Shown in pieces: positions 26,945 to 35,052 of a stretch of 55,369 nt of DNA. Origin of the DNA: DAITAZ01 sp036824045. Lineage in GTDB: Bacteria; Pseudomonadota; Gammaproteobacteria; Burkholderiales; Rhodocyclaceae. The first letter of the stretch is position 1; the number at the start of each line of letters is the position of its first letter. The notes beneath the pieces are model-generated. The model had not been told where the DNA came from, ran no database searches, and was given only the letters and a program-made list of their open reading frames with translations. The position numbers and the translations under genes are program-made. The DNA lies in contig DAITAZ010000025.1 of NCBI GenBank assembly GCA_036824045.1, positions 1 to 55,369 on the forward strand. The letters are read 5' to 3'.

Positions 26945-28214
26945 GACCAGCACGCCCCAAGGGCCCCACATCGTCGTGCTCTCCAGCCTGTTCCCCAGCC
27001 AGGTGCAGCCGGGGGCGGGCCCCTTTGTGCGCGAGCGCATGTTCCGCGTCGGGCGGCGCCTGCCGCTCGCGGTGGTGGCTCCCAGCCCCTGGTTCCCCCT
27101 GCAGGGGCTGATCCGCCGGTTCAAGCCGGGTTTTCGCCCCGGTGCGCCGGAGTACGAAAAGCAGCGGGGCTTCGAGGTCTGGTACCCGCGCTTCTTTTGC
27201 GTGCCCGGGCTGGCCAAGCGGCTGGACGGATTCTTCCTGGCCCTGGGCGCCCTGCCCCGGCTGAAGGCGCTCAAGGCCGCGGGCCGGCTGGACATTCTGG
27301 ACGCCCACTTTGCCTACCCGGACGGCTACGCCGCCACCTTGCTCGGCCGCTGGCTGGAGGTGCCCGTCACCATCACCCTGCGGGGAACCGAAGTGCGCCA
27401 CAGCCAGGACAAGGCGCTCGCGCCCCGGGTACGGCGGGCGCTGCAGGCGGCCAGCCGGGTCTTTGCCGTGTCGGAATCCCTGCGCCAGGTGGCCCTGGGG
27501 CTGGGTATCGCCCCGGATCATGTGCGGGTGGTGGGCAATGGAGTGGATGCGGAATGCTTCCAGCCCATTGACCATTTCGCTGCCCGGGCCAACCTGGGCC
27601 TGCCCAACCACGTGCCGGTGCTGGTCACCGTCGGCGGGCTGGTGGAGCGCAAGGGCTTCCACCGGGTACTCGAATGCCTGCCGGTACTGCGCCGGCGTCA
27701 CCCGGGGCTGGTCTACCTGATCGTGGGGGGGCCCAGCCCGGAGGGCGACTGGACGCTCACGCTCAAGAGCATGGTGCAGCAACTGGAGCTGGCCGACTGC
27801 GTCCGCTTTCTCGGGCCACGGCCGGCGGACGAACTGCCCATCATCCTTTCCGCCGCGGACGTATTCGTGCTGTCCACCCGCAACGAGGGCTGGGCCAACG
27901 TGCTGCTGGAGGCACTGGCCTGCGGCGTTCCGGTGGTCACCACGGACGTGGGCGGCAACGCGGAGGTAATCTGCCGGCCCGAGCTGGGCACCATCGTACC
28001 CTTCGGCGACCCGGTGGCGCTGGTCAAGGCCCTGGACGCCGCGCTGCGCGAACCCTGGGACAAGAGCCTCCTGCGCGCCCATGCGGAAGCCAACGCCTGG
28101 GACACCCGGGTGGACATCCTGGAGGCGGAGTTCCGCCACCTGCACCAGCAACACCAGAGGGCGGCCAGCCTGGCGGGCACCGTGGGCGCCGACCCCCATG
28201 GAGGCGGCACATGA
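26937..28214 (+). CDS. Glycosyltransferase, GT4 family
   Basis: 425 residues from ATG 26937, overlapping the preceding gene by eight bases. Two Rossmann-like halves: the N-terminal one begins 'IVVLSSLFPSQVQPGAGPFVRERM', the junction has 'VVGNGVDAECFQP', and the donor site 'STRNEGWANVLLEALACGVPVVTTDVGGNAEVI' holds the conserved Glu residues. It resembles the extra glycosyltransferase often found after the TIGR04063 gene in exosortase-A clusters. Sugar donor unknown. Confidence 0.88.
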   Translation: MTETSTPQGPHIVVLSSLFPSQVQPGAGPFVRERMFRVGRRLPLAVVAPSPWFPLQGLIRRFKPGFRPGAPEYEKQRGFEVWYPRFFCVPGLAKRLDGFFLALGALPRLKALKAAGRLDILDAHFAYPDGYAATLLGRWLEVPVTITLRGTEVRHSQDKALAPRVRRALQAASRVFAVSESLRQVALGLGIAPDHVRVVGNGVDAECFQPIDHFAARANLGLPNHVPVLVTVGGLVERKGFHRVLECLPVLRRRHPGLVYLIVGGPSPEGDWTLTLKSMVQQLELADCVRFLGPRPADELPIILSAADVFVLSTRNEGWANVLLEALACGVPVVTTDVGGNAEVICRPELGTIVPFGDPVALVKALDAALREPWDKSLLRAHAEANAWDTRVDILEAEFRHLHQQHQRAASLAGTVGADPHGGGT

Positions 28215-28242
28215 GCCGCCTGCGCCTCCCGGAGCAGCCGCG

Positions 28243-29619
28243 ATGAGCTGGATCACCCGCGTCATTGCCGGCACCCTCTTCCCCCTGCACGAACGGCTGA
28301 AGGGCCACTCCACCGTGGCCGTGCGCGACGCACTGGAACGCAGCCAGTGGTGGACGCCGGCCCGGATCCAGGCCCTGCAGGCGCAACGGCTGCGCGCCCT
28401 GCTCGCCCACGCGGGCCAGCACGTGCCCTACTACCGGGCACTGTTCGCCAGGATCGGCTTCGACCCGGCAGCAGAGTACGGACTGGAGGCGCTGACGCGG
28501 CTTCCCTTCCTCACCAAGGCGGACATCCGAGCCCACAGCGAAGCCCTGCGCTCCCAGGTGGCCGGGCCGCTGGCCCGCTTCAACACCGGGGGTTCGTCCG
28601 GCGAGCCACTGGTGTTCTACATCGGCAAGGAGCGGGTGAGCCACGACGTGGCGGCCAAGTGGCGCGCCACCCGCTGGTGGGGTGTGGACATCGGCGACCG
28701 GGAAATCGTGGTGTGGGGCTCGCCCATCGAACTGGGCGCCCAGGACCGGGTACGCGCCATCCGCGACTGGCTGCTGCGCACCGAGCTGCTGCCCGCCTTC
28801 CAGATGTCGGAAACGCGGCTGGACAGCTTCGTTGCCCGCATCCGCGAGCGGCGCCCGCGGATGCTCTTCGGCTACCCCTCGGCCCTCGCCCGCATCGCCC
28901 AGCACGCCCGCAACCGGGGCATCCGGATGAATGATCTGGGCGTCGTGGTGGCTTTCGTGACATCCGAACGGCTTTACGAGGAACAACGCCACCTGATCGA
29001 GGACACCTTCGACTGCCGGGTGGCCAACGGCTACGGGGGGCGCGACGCGGGCTTCATCGCCCACGCCTGCCCCTCGGGGCGGATGCACATTACCGCCGAA
29101 GACATCCTGGTGGAAATCATCGGTGCCGACGGCCAAGCCCTGCCGCCCGGGCAGGCGGGCGAGATCGTCGTCACCCACCTGGCCACCCGGGACTACCCTT
29201 TCATCCGCTACCGCACCGGTGACGTGGGCGTGCTCGACCGCGACCCCTGTCCCTGCGGCCGGGGCCTGCCGGTGCTCAAGGAAATCCAGGGCCGCAGCAC
29301 CGATTTCGTGCTGGCGGCCGACGGCACCCCCATGCACGGCCTGGCGCTCATATACGTGGTCCGGGACCTGCCAGGCGTGGCCCGCTTCAAGATCGTGCAG
29401 GAAAGCCTGGAGCACACCCGGGTGCAGGTGGTGCCTGGCCCCGGCTATCAGCCGGCCCTGGCGCAGACGATCCGGGACGGCATCCGCGCCCGCCTCGGGC
29501 AATCGGTGCGGGTGGAGGTGGAGGAGGTCGCGGACATCCCGCCCGAGCGCTCCGGCAAGTACCGCTACGTGATCAGCCACGCCACGGCGCCAGCCCCCGG
29601 AGGCCCGCCCCATGCGTGA
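28243..29619 (+). CDS. CapK/phenylacetate-CoA ligase-like adenylating enzyme
   Basis: 458 residues from ATG 28243. AMP-binding fold: P-loop-like 'NTGGSSGEPLVF' near 114, 'NGYGGRDAGFIAHAC' and 'RYRTGDVGVLD' in the later part, as in phenylacetate-CoA ligases and the capsule protein CapK. In polysaccharide loci such enzymes are thought to activate a carboxylic acid for decorating the polymer; it could supply the FemAB-like transferase at 18350. That link is inference. Its 3' end overlaps the next gene by eight bases. Confidence 0.85.
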   Translation: MSWITRVIAGTLFPLHERLKGHSTVAVRDALERSQWWTPARIQALQAQRLRALLAHAGQHVPYYRALFARIGFDPAAEYGLEALTRLPFLTKADIRAHSEALRSQVAGPLARFNTGGSSGEPLVFYIGKERVSHDVAAKWRATRWWGVDIGDREIVVWGSPIELGAQDRVRAIRDWLLRTELLPAFQMSETRLDSFVARIRERRPRMLFGYPSALARIAQHARNRGIRMNDLGVVVAFVTSERLYEEQRHLIEDTFDCRVANGYGGRDAGFIAHACPSGRMHITAEDILVEIIGADGQALPPGQAGEIVVTHLATRDYPFIRYRTGDVGVLDRDPCPCGRGLPVLKEIQGRSTDFVLAADGTPMHGLALIYVVRDLPGVARFKIVQESLEHTRVQVVPGPGYQPALAQTIRDGIRARLGQSVRVEVEEVADIPPERSGKYRYVISHATAPAPGGPPHA

Positions 29620-30955
29620 CGCCGTCGTCATCTCCGCCGTGCTGTTCCTCGGCTTCTGGGCGCTGGCCAACCCGGCAGTGGGCGTGATGCTGTGGACCTG
29701 GCTGTCGCTGATGAACCCCCATCGCTATGCCTGGATCGCCTCGGAACTGCCCCTGGCGCTGATCTCGGTGGCGGTGACGCTGGCCGGCATCGTGCTGTCC
29801 ACCGACCGCAAGCGCCTGCCGGTGAACGCGGTGACGGTCACCCTCGGCCTGTTCGTGGCCTGGTTCTGCGTCACCCACCAGTACGCCCTGTACGAGAAGG
29901 ACGCCGCCGAACTGCTGGTGAAGAACCTGAAGATCCAGTTCATGATCTTCATCACCCTGCTGGTGCTCCACTCCAAGGCCCACATCCACACCTTCCTGTG
30001 GGTGATCGTCGGCTCCCTGGGCATCCTCGGGGCCAAGGGCGGGCTGTTCACCCTGGCAACCGGGGGCGCCTACCGGGTGTGGGGGCCGCCCGACAGCTAC
30101 ATCGAGGGCAACAATGAATTCGCCCTGGCGCTGATCATGCTGATCCCCCTCATTCACTACCTGGCCCACGACGCCGAAAAGAAGTGGCTGCGCAACGGCC
30201 TGTGGGCAATGATCGGCCTGTGCGCCATCAGCGCCCTGGGCAGCCATTCCCGCGGGGCGCTGCTGGCCATCGCGGCGATGACCTTCTACCTGTGGCTGCA
30301 CGCGAAGAACAAGCTGCCCTTTGGCATCGCGCTGTTCTTCATGGCGGCGGGCATGCTGGCCTTCATGCCTTCGGCCTGGGACGAGCGGATGTCCACCATC
30401 GCCAGCTACGAGAAGGACGCCTCCGCCATGGGTCGCATCAACGCCTGGTGGATGGCCTGGAATCTGGCCACGGACCGTTTCTTCGGCGGCGGTTTCGCCA
30501 TCTACGAACCAGCCGTGTTCGCCCGCTACGCGCCGGACCCGCTGGACGTGCACGCGGCCCACAGCATCTACTTCCAGGTTCTGGGGGAGCACGGCTTCAT
30601 CGGCCTGGGGCTCTACCTGCTGGTATGGCTGCTCACCTGGCGCACCGCCAACTGGATCCGGCGCAGCATCGCCGAGCATCCGGACATGGAGTGGGCCGGG
30701 CGGCTGGCCGCCATGTGCCAGGTGAGCCTGGTGGGCTACGCGGTAGGCGGGGCCTTTCTCAGTTTGGCCTACTGGGATCTGCCCTACGACATCCTGGTCA
30801 TCATGGTGCTCACCCAGGACTGGGTGCGCCGCGAACTGGCCCAGCGGGAAGCCGAGGCCGAAGCCACCACTGCGCTCGACCCGTACCCCCCGCCGCCGGC
30901 GGTTTCGCCTCCGCCTCCCCCCTGGCCGGCACGACGGCCGCTGCTGAAGGATTGA
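29612..30955 (+). CDS. O-antigen ligase-like membrane protein, exosortase A-associated
   Basis: 447 residues with about ten hydrophobic segments and a large external loop carrying 'GGGFAIYEPAVFARYAP' and 'HAAHSIYFQVLGEHGFIGL', the Wzy_C/O-antigen ligase signature. 'NPAVGVMLWTWLSLMNPHRY' at the start is typical of the exosortase-A-associated putative O-glycosylation ligase (TIGR03097 from memory). It would polymerise repeat units or attach glycan to a protein; its regular pairing with exosortase suggests glycosylation of PEP-CTERM proteins. The last 25 residues are proline-rich. Confidence 0.9.
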   Translation: MRDAVVISAVLFLGFWALANPAVGVMLWTWLSLMNPHRYAWIASELPLALISVAVTLAGIVLSTDRKRLPVNAVTVTLGLFVAWFCVTHQYALYEKDAAELLVKNLKIQFMIFITLLVLHSKAHIHTFLWVIVGSLGILGAKGGLFTLATGGAYRVWGPPDSYIEGNNEFALALIMLIPLIHYLAHDAEKKWLRNGLWAMIGLCAISALGSHSRGALLAIAAMTFYLWLHAKNKLPFGIALFFMAAGMLAFMPSAWDERMSTIASYEKDASAMGRINAWWMAWNLATDRFFGGGFAIYEPAVFARYAPDPLDVHAAHSIYFQVLGEHGFIGLGLYLLVWLLTWRTANWIRRSIAEHPDMEWAGRLAAMCQVSLVGYAVGGAFLSLAYWDLPYDILVIMVLTQDWVRRELAQREAEAEATTALDPYPPPPAVSPPPPPWPARRPLLKD

Positions 30956-30957
30956 GC

Positions 30958-31905
30958 ATGCTCTGGCGCACAGCCTTCCACCTGCTCTCCCCCGCGGGTG
31001 ACCGGGGGCGGCTTTCCATCCTGATCTTTCACCGGGTGCTGGCCCGGCCGGACCCGCTGTTCCCGGAGGAGCCGGACGCGGCGCGCTTTGCCCGGATCAT
31101 GGAAGGCGTCGCCCGCTGGTTCCGGGTGCTGCCGCTTTCCGAGGCAGTGGCGCGCCTGGCCGGCAACGCCCTGCCCGCCCGGGCGCTGGCCATCACGTTC
31201 GACGATGGCTACGCGGACAACCACGACGTGGCCCTGCCCATCCTGGAAAAGCTCGGCTTGCCCGCCACCTGCTTCGTCGCCACCGACTACCTGGACGGCG
31301 GCCGCATGTGGAACGACACGGTCATCGAAGCCGTGCGCGCCCACCCTGGAGACTGCCTGGATCTGGCCCGCCTGAACCTGGGCACCCATCCCCTGGCCGG
31401 CAACGCCGCCCGCCGCGCCGCCATCGACACCCTGCTGCGGTCCATCAAATACCAGCCGGACCGCCAGCGACGCGAGACGGTGGCAGCCATCGCCGAACTG
31501 GCGGGCCAGCCCCTGCCGGACAAGCTGATGCTCACCCGCGCCCAGTTGCGCGACCTGCCCGGCCGCGGCATGGAGCTGGGCGGACACACCTGCAGCCACC
31601 CCATCCTGGCCCGCCTGCCGGATCACGCCGCCCAGGCGGAGATCGCCCACGGGCGCGAAGCACTCACCGCCCTGGCCGGTGTCCCCATTCGCCTCTTCGC
31701 CTACCCCAACGGCAAGCCCGGACAGGACTATGCGCCCCGCCACGCGGAGATGGTGCGACGGGCCGGCTTCAACGCAGCCGTCTCGACCCACTGGGGTGCC
31801 GCCCGGCGGGGCAGCGATCTCTTCCAGCTCCCCCGCTTCACCCCTTGGGACAGCGGCCTCCACCGCTTTGCCGGCCGGATGGCCTGGAACCTGATCCGAA
31901 GTTAG
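30958..31905 (+). CDS. Polysaccharide deacetylase, NodB type
   Basis: 315 residues. Motif 1 'ITFDDGYADNHD' supplies the catalytic Asp pair, motif 2 'GGHTCSHPIL' the metal histidines, and 'LFAYPNGKPGQDY' follows as motif 3. It begins two bases after the ligase stop. It differs in architecture from the DUF3473-type enzyme at 17475, so the two may act on different substrates or stages. The 142-base gap after it (31906-32047) shows no clear terminator. Confidence 0.9.
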   Translation: MLWRTAFHLLSPAGDRGRLSILIFHRVLARPDPLFPEEPDAARFARIMEGVARWFRVLPLSEAVARLAGNALPARALAITFDDGYADNHDVALPILEKLGLPATCFVATDYLDGGRMWNDTVIEAVRAHPGDCLDLARLNLGTHPLAGNAARRAAIDTLLRSIKYQPDRQRRETVAAIAELAGQPLPDKLMLTRAQLRDLPGRGMELGGHTCSHPILARLPDHAAQAEIAHGREALTALAGVPIRLFAYPNGKPGQDYAPRHAEMVRRAGFNAAVSTHWGAARRGSDLFQLPRFTPWDSGLHRFAGRMAWNLIRS

Positions 31906-32047
31906 GCCCGAGTCCGCCCGGAAACCGGGCCCCAAGTCTTTCCCGAAACTGTCGTTATTTCCCTCAGGCCGGCCACGAGCAGGCCCGACACACCCACCGA
32001 CAAGCGCCGGTTTCACCAGCAAGGCGCAACGCTTGAGGGAAACAACG

Positions 32048-33481
32048 ATGATCAGTGGCGGATTGGCCGGCTTTGCAGGCAAACACGTGCTTCTCCTGCA
32101 GGGCCCCCTCGGACCGTTCTTCCGGCGCCTGGGCGACGACCTGCGGACAGCGGGCGCCCGTGTGACCAAGATCAACTTCAACGGCGGGGACTGGCTTTTC
32201 TACCCCAGCCAGGCGGTGATCTACCGCCGCCGGCTGGACGAATGGCCGGCCTTCTTCCAGCGCTTCCTGGCCGAGCAGAAGGTGGATGTGGTCATGCTCT
32301 TCGGTGACTGCCGGCCCATCCACCGCAAGGCCCACGAGATCGCGCTGGCCCACGGCGTGGAAATCTGCGTCTTCGAAGAGGGGTACGTCCGCCCGGACTA
32401 CGTGACCCTGGAGCGGCTGGGCGTCAACGGCCACTCCCAGGTGCCCCGCGCCCCCATGTTCTACCGCTGCATCCCGGCCTACCGGGCCCAGGACCCGCTG
32501 CCGGTGGGCAACAGCTTCTGGCACGCCGCCGCCTGGGCCACCCTTTACTACAGCGCGAGCATCCTCGGGCGGCCCATCTTCCGCCACTACCTGCACCACC
32601 GGCCCCTCGGCGCCCGCGAAGTCCTGCCCTGGCTCCGGGCGCTGTGGCGCAAGCCCCTGTACGCGCACCGGGAACGGGGCATGCAGCAGCGGCTTGAAAC
32701 GGAACTGTCGGAGAAGTTCTTCCTGGTGCCGCTCCAGGTGCACTGCGACGCCCAGGTCCGCGTCCATTCCGGCTATCGCTCGGTGGAGGACTTCATCCGC
32801 CAGACCCTGCGTTCCTTTGCCGCCCATGCTCCGGCGGACACCCATCTCGTGATCAAGCACCACCCCATGGACCGGGGGTATACCGACTACGGCAACAGCA
32901 TCGCCCTGCAGGCGCGCAAGCTGGGCGTGAGCAACCGCGTGCATTACATCCACGATCAGCACTTGCCGACGCTGCTGCAGCACGCCCGTGGCGTGGTGGT
33001 GATCAACAGCACCGTGGGCATGTCGGCCCTGCATCACCGCACGCCTGTCAAGGTAACGGGCTCCGCCATCTACGACATCCGGGGCCTGACCTACGCGGGC
33101 ACGCTGGACAACTTCTGGCAGGCCGCGGCCCATACCACCGTGGACCACGAGTTGTACCGGCGCTTCCACGCCTATCTGGTGGAGCACACCCAGATCAACG
33201 GCAATTTCTACAAGGCGCTGGCCATCCCCGGCTCCCGCGCCGGACTGGCCTGGGAGACACTGCCCGAGCAGCCCGCCGCCCGCCCGCAGGAGGCCGGACC
33301 CGCCTGGGCCCTGGCCCAGGGGCTGCAGCCGGTGCCGGTCGCCACCGACCCCTGGAGCCTGGGCACCACCGCCCGCCTGCTGGCGCCGGTGCACAGTGCC
33401 CGCTACCGGGAAAGCGCCAACCAGCCCCTGCCCCGCTGGCACACCCTGCACCCGGCAGGGGGACAGGTACACGAAGCCTGA
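32048..33481 (+). CDS. KpsS/LipB-like capsule polysaccharide biosynthesis protein
   Basis: 477 residues from ATG 32048, with GAGGGA seven bases upstream; an in-frame TTG at 32033 is less likely. Matches the KpsS-type Kdo-transferase family: 'VFEEGYVRPDYVTLERLG', 'IKHHPMDRGYTDYG' and 'VVINSTVGMSALHHRTPVKVTG'. KpsS and KpsC start the poly-Kdo linker of ABC-exported capsules; here no KpsC/M/T/E/D gene is visible. The C-terminal 75 residues (after 'ALAIPGSRAG') are proline/alanine-rich and extend beyond the usual family end. Its role in an exosortase-A cluster is unclear. Confidence 0.82.
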   Translation: MISGGLAGFAGKHVLLLQGPLGPFFRRLGDDLRTAGARVTKINFNGGDWLFYPSQAVIYRRRLDEWPAFFQRFLAEQKVDVVMLFGDCRPIHRKAHEIALAHGVEICVFEEGYVRPDYVTLERLGVNGHSQVPRAPMFYRCIPAYRAQDPLPVGNSFWHAAAWATLYYSASILGRPIFRHYLHHRPLGAREVLPWLRALWRKPLYAHRERGMQQRLETELSEKFFLVPLQVHCDAQVRVHSGYRSVEDFIRQTLRSFAAHAPADTHLVIKHHPMDRGYTDYGNSIALQARKLGVSNRVHYIHDQHLPTLLQHARGVVVINSTVGMSALHHRTPVKVTGSAIYDIRGLTYAGTLDNFWQAAAHTTVDHELYRRFHAYLVEHTQINGNFYKALAIPGSRAGLAWETLPEQPAARPQEAGPAWALAQGLQPVPVATDPWSLGTTARLLAPVHSARYRESANQPLPRWHTLHPAGGQVHEA

Positions 33482-33499
33482 ACGCCGTCCGCCCGGGCT

Positions 33500-34324
33500 T
33501 CAGGGCCCGGCCAGGGCACCTGCCCCCACAGGCCGCCACTGGCCCGCATGGGTGGCCAGCCATTCGGCGGCCAAGCGGTCACCCTCGCCCCCGGCGGGGT
33601 GAAAGCCGGGTTTGAAGTAGGCCAGCCAGCGCGGCAGCACATGCCGGAGCACCCCCGCCCGGCCCAGCATCAGCCGCACCGCGCTGCCCCAGGTCGAAGG
33701 GCGCAGCAGCACGCCGTCCCGCCCCAGCATGTAGGTGGTCTGCACGGCAAGATCCAGCATCAGGGCCATCGTCACGTACAGGTACCAGCCCACGCGGCGC
33801 AGATATCGCCCGCCGCACGCCCGATACACATCGAAGCTCACGGCCCGGTGCTCGGTTTCCTCCACCGCGTGCCAGCCCCAGAGCACCGCCAGCGCCGGCG
33901 GCGCTCCGGCAATCCAGGCGGGGTGGCGCAACAGGCCTTCCCCCAGCACCGCGGTGAAATGCTCGTAGGCCGCCACCACCGCCAGGCGGCTCAGCCGGTG
34001 GTAGCGCCGGGAGAGGGCAATGCGCCACTCGACCCACGGCTCCAACAGGTTGCGGTATCCCAACGCGGCCAACCGGGCATTGAATCCCCCGTGGGTGTGG
34101 CGGTGCACCGCCTCCTGCCCGACAAAGTTCCGCACCGCGGCGGCCAGCGGAGCGTCGCCCGCCACGTCGGCCTCGAACTCCCTCACCACGTCGATGAAGT
34201 TCTGCTCCCCCGCCGGAAAAAGCAGGGAGAGCGCATTGAAGAGATGGGTCCGGAAGGGATCGCCCCCGTGCCAGTGCCGGGTCACCGCCGCGGGCACATC
34301 CACCGTCAGTCGCCTGATCATCAT
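33500..34324 (-). CDS. Predicted metal-dependent hydrolase, ferritin-like (PF10118-like)
   Basis: About 274 residues. I place the start at one of two adjacent ATG codons (34324 or 34321), behind an AAGGGGGG ribosome site; a further upstream in-frame start would cross the divergent control region. Likely diiron ligands: 'EFEAD', 'GQEAVHRHTH', 'AYEHFTAV' and 'HAVEETEHRAVSFD'. The family is annotated as metal-dependent hydrolase but has no well-established reaction. Divergent from a TetR regulator, which probably controls it. Confidence 0.8.
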   Translation of the reverse strand: MMIRRLTVDVPAAVTRHWHGGDPFRTHLFNALSLLFPAGEQNFIDVVREFEADVAGDAPLAAAVRNFVGQEAVHRHTHGGFNARLAALGYRNLLEPWVEWRIALSRRYHRLSRLAVVAAYEHFTAVLGEGLLRHPAWIAGAPPALAVLWGWHAVEETEHRAVSFDVYRACGGRYLRRVGWYLYVTMALMLDLAVQTTYMLGRDGVLLRPSTWGSAVRLMLGRAGVLRHVLPRWLAYFKPGFHPAGGEGDRLAAEWLATHAGQWRPVGAGALAGP

Positions 34325-34361
34325 CCCCCCTTGCGTTGTTCGCTGCGCGCGGATGCATGGA

Positions 34362-34380
34362 CTATGGTCAAAGACCGTGA
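34362..34380. promoter_or_regulatory. Candidate TetR-type operator
   Basis: GGTC-AAA-GACC (34366-34376) is a perfect short inverted repeat, and two further outer bases also pair by symmetry. It sits in the 148-base gap between the divergent hydrolase and TetR genes, where such a repressor would bind. Sites of this kind are easy to find by chance. Confidence 0.35.
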
Positions 34381-34472
34381 ACAAGACAAGGCTGTATGTT
34401 TTTCATCCGGCATGTGCCGCGGAGAAGGCCGGGCGGCGCATACTGGGGCCGTTTCCCAGCCCCGAGCCGATC

Positions 34473-35045
34473 ATGACCCGAGCTACCCGCCGCCAGTGGT
34501 TAGACGCCGGCCTCGCCTGCCTGCAATACGAAGGCGCCGCCGAATTCACCAGCGTGCGCCTGGCCCGCCGCCTGGGCGTGACCCGCGGCTCCTTCTACCA
34601 CCACTTCCCCCATTGGGAGGCCTATATCCGGGCGGTGCTGGACGAATGGGAAGAGGCCTGCACCCGCCAGGTGATCGCTGCCTCGGAGGCAGCAACCAGC
34701 CCCGTCGAGCAACTGGGTGTGTTCCTGGACGTGGCGGCGGGCAAGACGCCCGCCCTGGATCTGGCCATCCGGGCCTGGGCCCAGCACCACGCGATCGCCC
34801 GGGAATACGTCCAGCGGGCGGACCGGGCACGGCTGGACTACGCGATCCGCCTTTGCCGCAACGTGGCCGGGGCGGAGGAAGCCGCCTTCTTCGGCCAGGT
34901 GGCCTACTACGCCTTCCTGGGTCTGCAGCAGGCGGCGCTGGCCCCTGCCGGCCCGGGCCCCGAAGACTTCCGCCGGCATTTCCAGCGGCTTTTCGCGGTC
35001 ATGATGCGCCTGACCTACATGGGCTACCGCCTGCCGCCCGGGTGA
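34473..35045 (+). CDS. TetR/AcrR-family transcriptional regulator
   Basis: 190 residues from ATG 34473. The N-terminal helix-turn-helix is classic: 'AAEFTSVRLARRLGVTRGSFYHHFPHWEAYIRAV'. The C-terminal ligand-binding half is all helical with no recognised specificity. Divergent to the metal-dependent hydrolase gene, with a possible operator between them; probably a local repressor. It converges on the hybrid kinase gene with seven bases between stops. Confidence 0.92.
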   Translation: MTRATRRQWLDAGLACLQYEGAAEFTSVRLARRLGVTRGSFYHHFPHWEAYIRAVLDEWEEACTRQVIAASEAATSPVEQLGVFLDVAAGKTPALDLAIRAWAQHHAIAREYVQRADRARLDYAIRLCRNVAGAEEAAFFGQVAYYAFLGLQQAALAPAGPGPEDFRRHFQRLFAVMMRLTYMGYRLPPG

Positions 35046-35052
35046 GCCCGGA

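Noticed and set aside
23654..27295. 1213-codon minus-strand frame opposite the amidotransferase and glycosyltransferases
   Set aside because: Shadow of three well-defined plus-strand genes.
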